From CAWFGW01 sp963849955 (GTDB lineage: Bacteria > Bacteroidota > Bacteroidia > Cytophagales > JAAEPT01), in NCBI GenBank assembly GCA_963849955.1, contig CAWKJU010000001.1:1-64000 (forward strand): 64,000 bases of DNA, written 5' to 3'. Of this stretch, positions 62,117-64,000 are shown in pieces. The position numbers were made by a program, and so were the translations under genes. The notes under the pieces are model-generated. The model had not been told where the DNA came from and ran no database searches. It saw only the letters and a list, made by a program, of their open reading frames with translations. Each line of letters begins with the position of its first letter. Positions within the stretch are counted from its first letter, which is position 1.

Positions 62117-63109
62117 CTAATCTAGCAATTTTCTGATTGCCTCTTCCTTCAATCGTGCTTTATTCACTGGTACTACACCAATGTGTTCACAAACTAATCC
62201 ACCAGCTAAGTTGCTTAGTTTTGCTAAAAAGGGCATGCTTGTCTGTTTTGCTAGACAAAGTGCTGCGACACTTACAACGGTATCCCCAGCTCCTGACACA
62301 TCTGTAATGTCACGTTTGTGGGCTGGGCTAAATACATTTTGTTCCCCATCACCAATGTAAACACCTTCTTCTGAAAGTGTGACTAGTGCCGAGGTCATGT
62401 TTATTTCTTTTTTCAATTTTATGACAGCTATTCGAATGCCTTCTTGGTCACTTTTTTTCACTTCAATATTTAATCCTTCGGTTAGCTCTTTCAGGTTAGG
62501 TTTAAATATTGTCACGTCTTTATAAGCTAAAAAATTTTTCTTTTTGGGGTCTACAATAGTGGGGGTATTTTCTTCTTTAGCTATTTTAATGAAATTACGA
62601 ATGTTTTTTTCGGTCAGAACACCTTTGTTGTAATCCTGAAATAAAACGACATCGACTTCATTGATCAGTAACTTGAATTTATCTAGAAGACTAGTAAGTT
62701 CTATATCGTTGGCATCGTGTGTATCTTCAGTGTCTACACGAAGTAACTGTTGTGATGAAGCAATGATACGATGTTTAACAGTAGTTTTTCTCGATGAACT
62801 AATGACTACGCCTTCTGCTGAGAGCTTGTTTTCTTTTAATAAATCAAAAAACTCAGTTCCCTCTACATCATCTCCAACAAGAGTACATAAAAAGGGTGTG
62901 GCACCCATAGCTTGTAAATTCAACGCTACGTTTGCCGCACCACCTAGTCTTTTTTCTCTGTTTTTGACATTTACTATCGGCACTGGAGCCTCAGGAGAGA
63001 TACGTGTAGTTGTACCCCATAAATAGGAGTCTAACATTACATCACCTACGACTAATACTTTAAGTGAATTAAAATCCTCAAAGAGTGCTTCGATAGCAGT
63101 TGCTGTCAT
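62117..63109 (-). CDS. rfaE1: D-glycero-beta-D-manno-heptose-7-phosphate kinase (HldE N-domain type)
   Basis: A 330-residue PfkB-family kinase. VVGDVMLDSYLWG near residue 18, LGGAANVALNL near 56 and the catalytic DVSGAGDTVVS near 265 are typical of RfaE1/HldE-1. It phosphorylates heptose-7-phosphate in ADP-heptose synthesis for LPS core. The stop of the upstream aminotransferase overlaps its start (TAATG). Confidence 0.92.
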   Translation of the reverse strand: MTATAIEALFEDFNSLKVLVVGDVMLDSYLWGTTTRISPEAPVPIVNVKNREKRLGGAANVALNLQAMGATPFLCTLVGDDVEGTEFFDLLKENKLSAEGVVISSSRKTTVKHRIIASSQQLLRVDTEDTHDANDIELTSLLDKFKLLINEVDVVLFQDYNKGVLTEKNIRNFIKIAKEENTPTIVDPKKKNFLAYKDVTIFKPNLKELTEGLNIEVKKSDQEGIRIAVIKLKKEINMTSALVTLSEEGVYIGDGEQNVFSPAHKRDITDVSGAGDTVVSVAALCLAKQTSMPFLAKLSNLAGGLVCEHIGVVPVNKARLKEEAIRKLLD

Positions 63110-64000
63110 TATGCTAATTTACCTAACCATTCGGTTAATCGTGTCGCAGCTTCTTTTAAATTTTCATCAGAAGTAGCGTAAGAAAAACGTAAGTTTTTAG
63201 GTGCTCCAAAAGCTTCTCCAGCAACACTTGATACATGAGCGGAGTTTAATAAATACAAACTCAAATCCATTGAGTCTTTAATTACAGTACCGTCAGGAGC
63301 CTTTTTGCCATAATAAGAACTTACATCAGGGAATAAGTAGAAAGCACCTTCTGGTGTAGCTACGTCTATTCCTGGAATTTCTTTTAATAATGAAATCAAT
63401 AAGTCTCTTCTTCTTAAGAAAGCTTCACCCATTTCATTTATTGCCTTCGTCATGTTTGTGTAATCTTCTAGCGCAGTTACACACGCATGTTGCGTAATTG
63501 AGTTGGTTCCAGATGTTACTTGACCTTGAATTTTGTCTGTAGCTTTTGCCAACCATTGTGGTGCACAGATGTACCCAACTCTCCAACCCGTCATCGCAAA
63601 TCCTTTTGAAAAACCATTGATAGTGATTGTTCTGTCTTTAGCGCCTTCTAATGAACCCATAGAAGTGTGTTTTCCAACGTAGTTGATGTATTCGTAGATT
63701 TCGTCAGCCATGAACATCACGTGTTCAGGAACTGCTTTAATCATAGCTTTTAACTCTTCTTCAGAGAATAATGCACCAGCAGGGTTACTTGGTGATGAGT
63801 AGAGAACAGCCTTTGTTTTTTCATTACATGCTGCACCAATTTGATCCGCTGTTGGTTTAAATCCTGTGTCAATATCACCACTTACAATTACTGGAATACC
63901 TCCAGCAAATTTCACTACATCAGCATAGCTAACCCAGTATGGACCTAAAATCACAACTTCGTCACCTGGATTTACTAAGGCTAATATTACGTTTGCGATG
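63109..64000 (-). CDS. PLP-dependent aminotransferase class I (N-terminus cut by window edge)
   Basis: The frame runs open to the window edge, giving about 297 visible residues; the 5' end lies outside. Motifs: SSPSNPAGALFSEEEL, ADEIYEYINY with the conserved Asp-Glu, SKGFAMTGWRVGY with the PLP-binding Lys, and AFYLFPDVSSYYGK. The fold is class I/II, closest to aspartate aminotransferase. It overlaps the next gene by 1 bp. Substrate cannot be fixed from sequence. Confidence 0.9.
   Translation of the reverse strand, partial: IANVILALVNPGDEVVILGPYWVSYADVVKFAGGIPVIVSGDIDTGFKPTADQIGAACNEKTKAVLYSSPSNPAGALFSEEELKAMIKAVPEHVMFMADEIYEYINYVGKHTSMGSLEGAKDRTITINGFSKGFAMTGWRVGYICAPQWLAKATDKIQGQVTSGTNSITQHACVTALEDYTNMTKAINEMGEAFLRRRDLLISLLKEIPGIDVATPEGAFYLFPDVSSYYGKKAPDGTVIKDSMDLSLYLLNSAHVSSVAGEAFGAPKNLRFSYATSDENLKEAATRLTEWLGKLA

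Noticed and set aside
1..64000. tRNA or rRNA genes
   Set aside because: I saw no stretch with the usual tRNA T-loop (GGTTCRA) in context or any rRNA-like sequence; short tRNAs could still be missed without a search.

Overview
The window is AT-rich chromosomal DNA of a Bacteroidota bacterium, most likely a free-living Flavobacteriia-type organism. The evidence is a PorZ component of the type IX secretion system (T9SS), five secreted proteins with T9SS sorting domains (types A and B), the Bacteroidota gene order purH-mreB-mreC-mreD-mrdA-rodA, an arsenosugar operon typical of aquatic bacteria, and weak Shine-Dalgarno sequences. No rRNA, tRNA or CRISPR array was seen.

Layout. 1-12.6 kb: housekeeping genes on the minus strand (porZ, tdk, the rod-shape/elongasome operon, purH, purN, a UbiA prenyltransferase). 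12.7-13.7 kb: a complete IS982-family element inserted exactly at the start codon of an outer-membrane protein gene. 13.7-24 kb: secreted proteins (GH8 glucanase, S8 protease, S74-like fibre protein) with repeat-rich intergenic DNA. 24.4-26.4 kb: a CYTH protein with thiD and thiE. 26.5-29.4 kb: a four-gene arsenosugar operon with its own terminator. 29.5-38.7 kb: an outer-membrane protein, a Na+/H+ antiporter, two large T9SS cargo proteins and an IS110 element with a candidate bridge RNA. 38.7-46.9 kb: a surface-glycan cluster (Kdo-transferase-like enzyme, Wzm/Wzt ABC exporter, acyltransferase, two large glycosyltransferases). 47-54.5 kb: an arginine/proline cluster (argD, proA, proB, argC, argG, a GNAT). 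54.8-64 kb: hemE, an SMP-30-like lipoprotein, a GH3 beta-glucosidase, an aldo/keto reductase, TrkH, a heptose-7-phosphate kinase and a partial aminotransferase.

The most unusual signal is in the arginine/proline cluster. Every spacer long enough to hold a gene between the GNAT and argD contains a small four-helix-bundle (S23/IVP-like) gene, pseudogene or fragment. The three full-length units of about 415-435 bp each have terminal inverted repeats built from degenerate 7-bp units; one pair is a perfect 22-bp inverted repeat. They look like small mobile cassettes that land between operon genes without breaking them. Similar 7-bp-period arrays recur elsewhere: upstream of hemE, between thiD and thiE, and inside the thiD coding sequence. 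Two genes carry an apparent -1 frameshift at the slippery heptamer A_AAA_AAG, which could be programmed or a homopolymer error.

All calls come from reading the sequence and from family knowledge. No database search was run.
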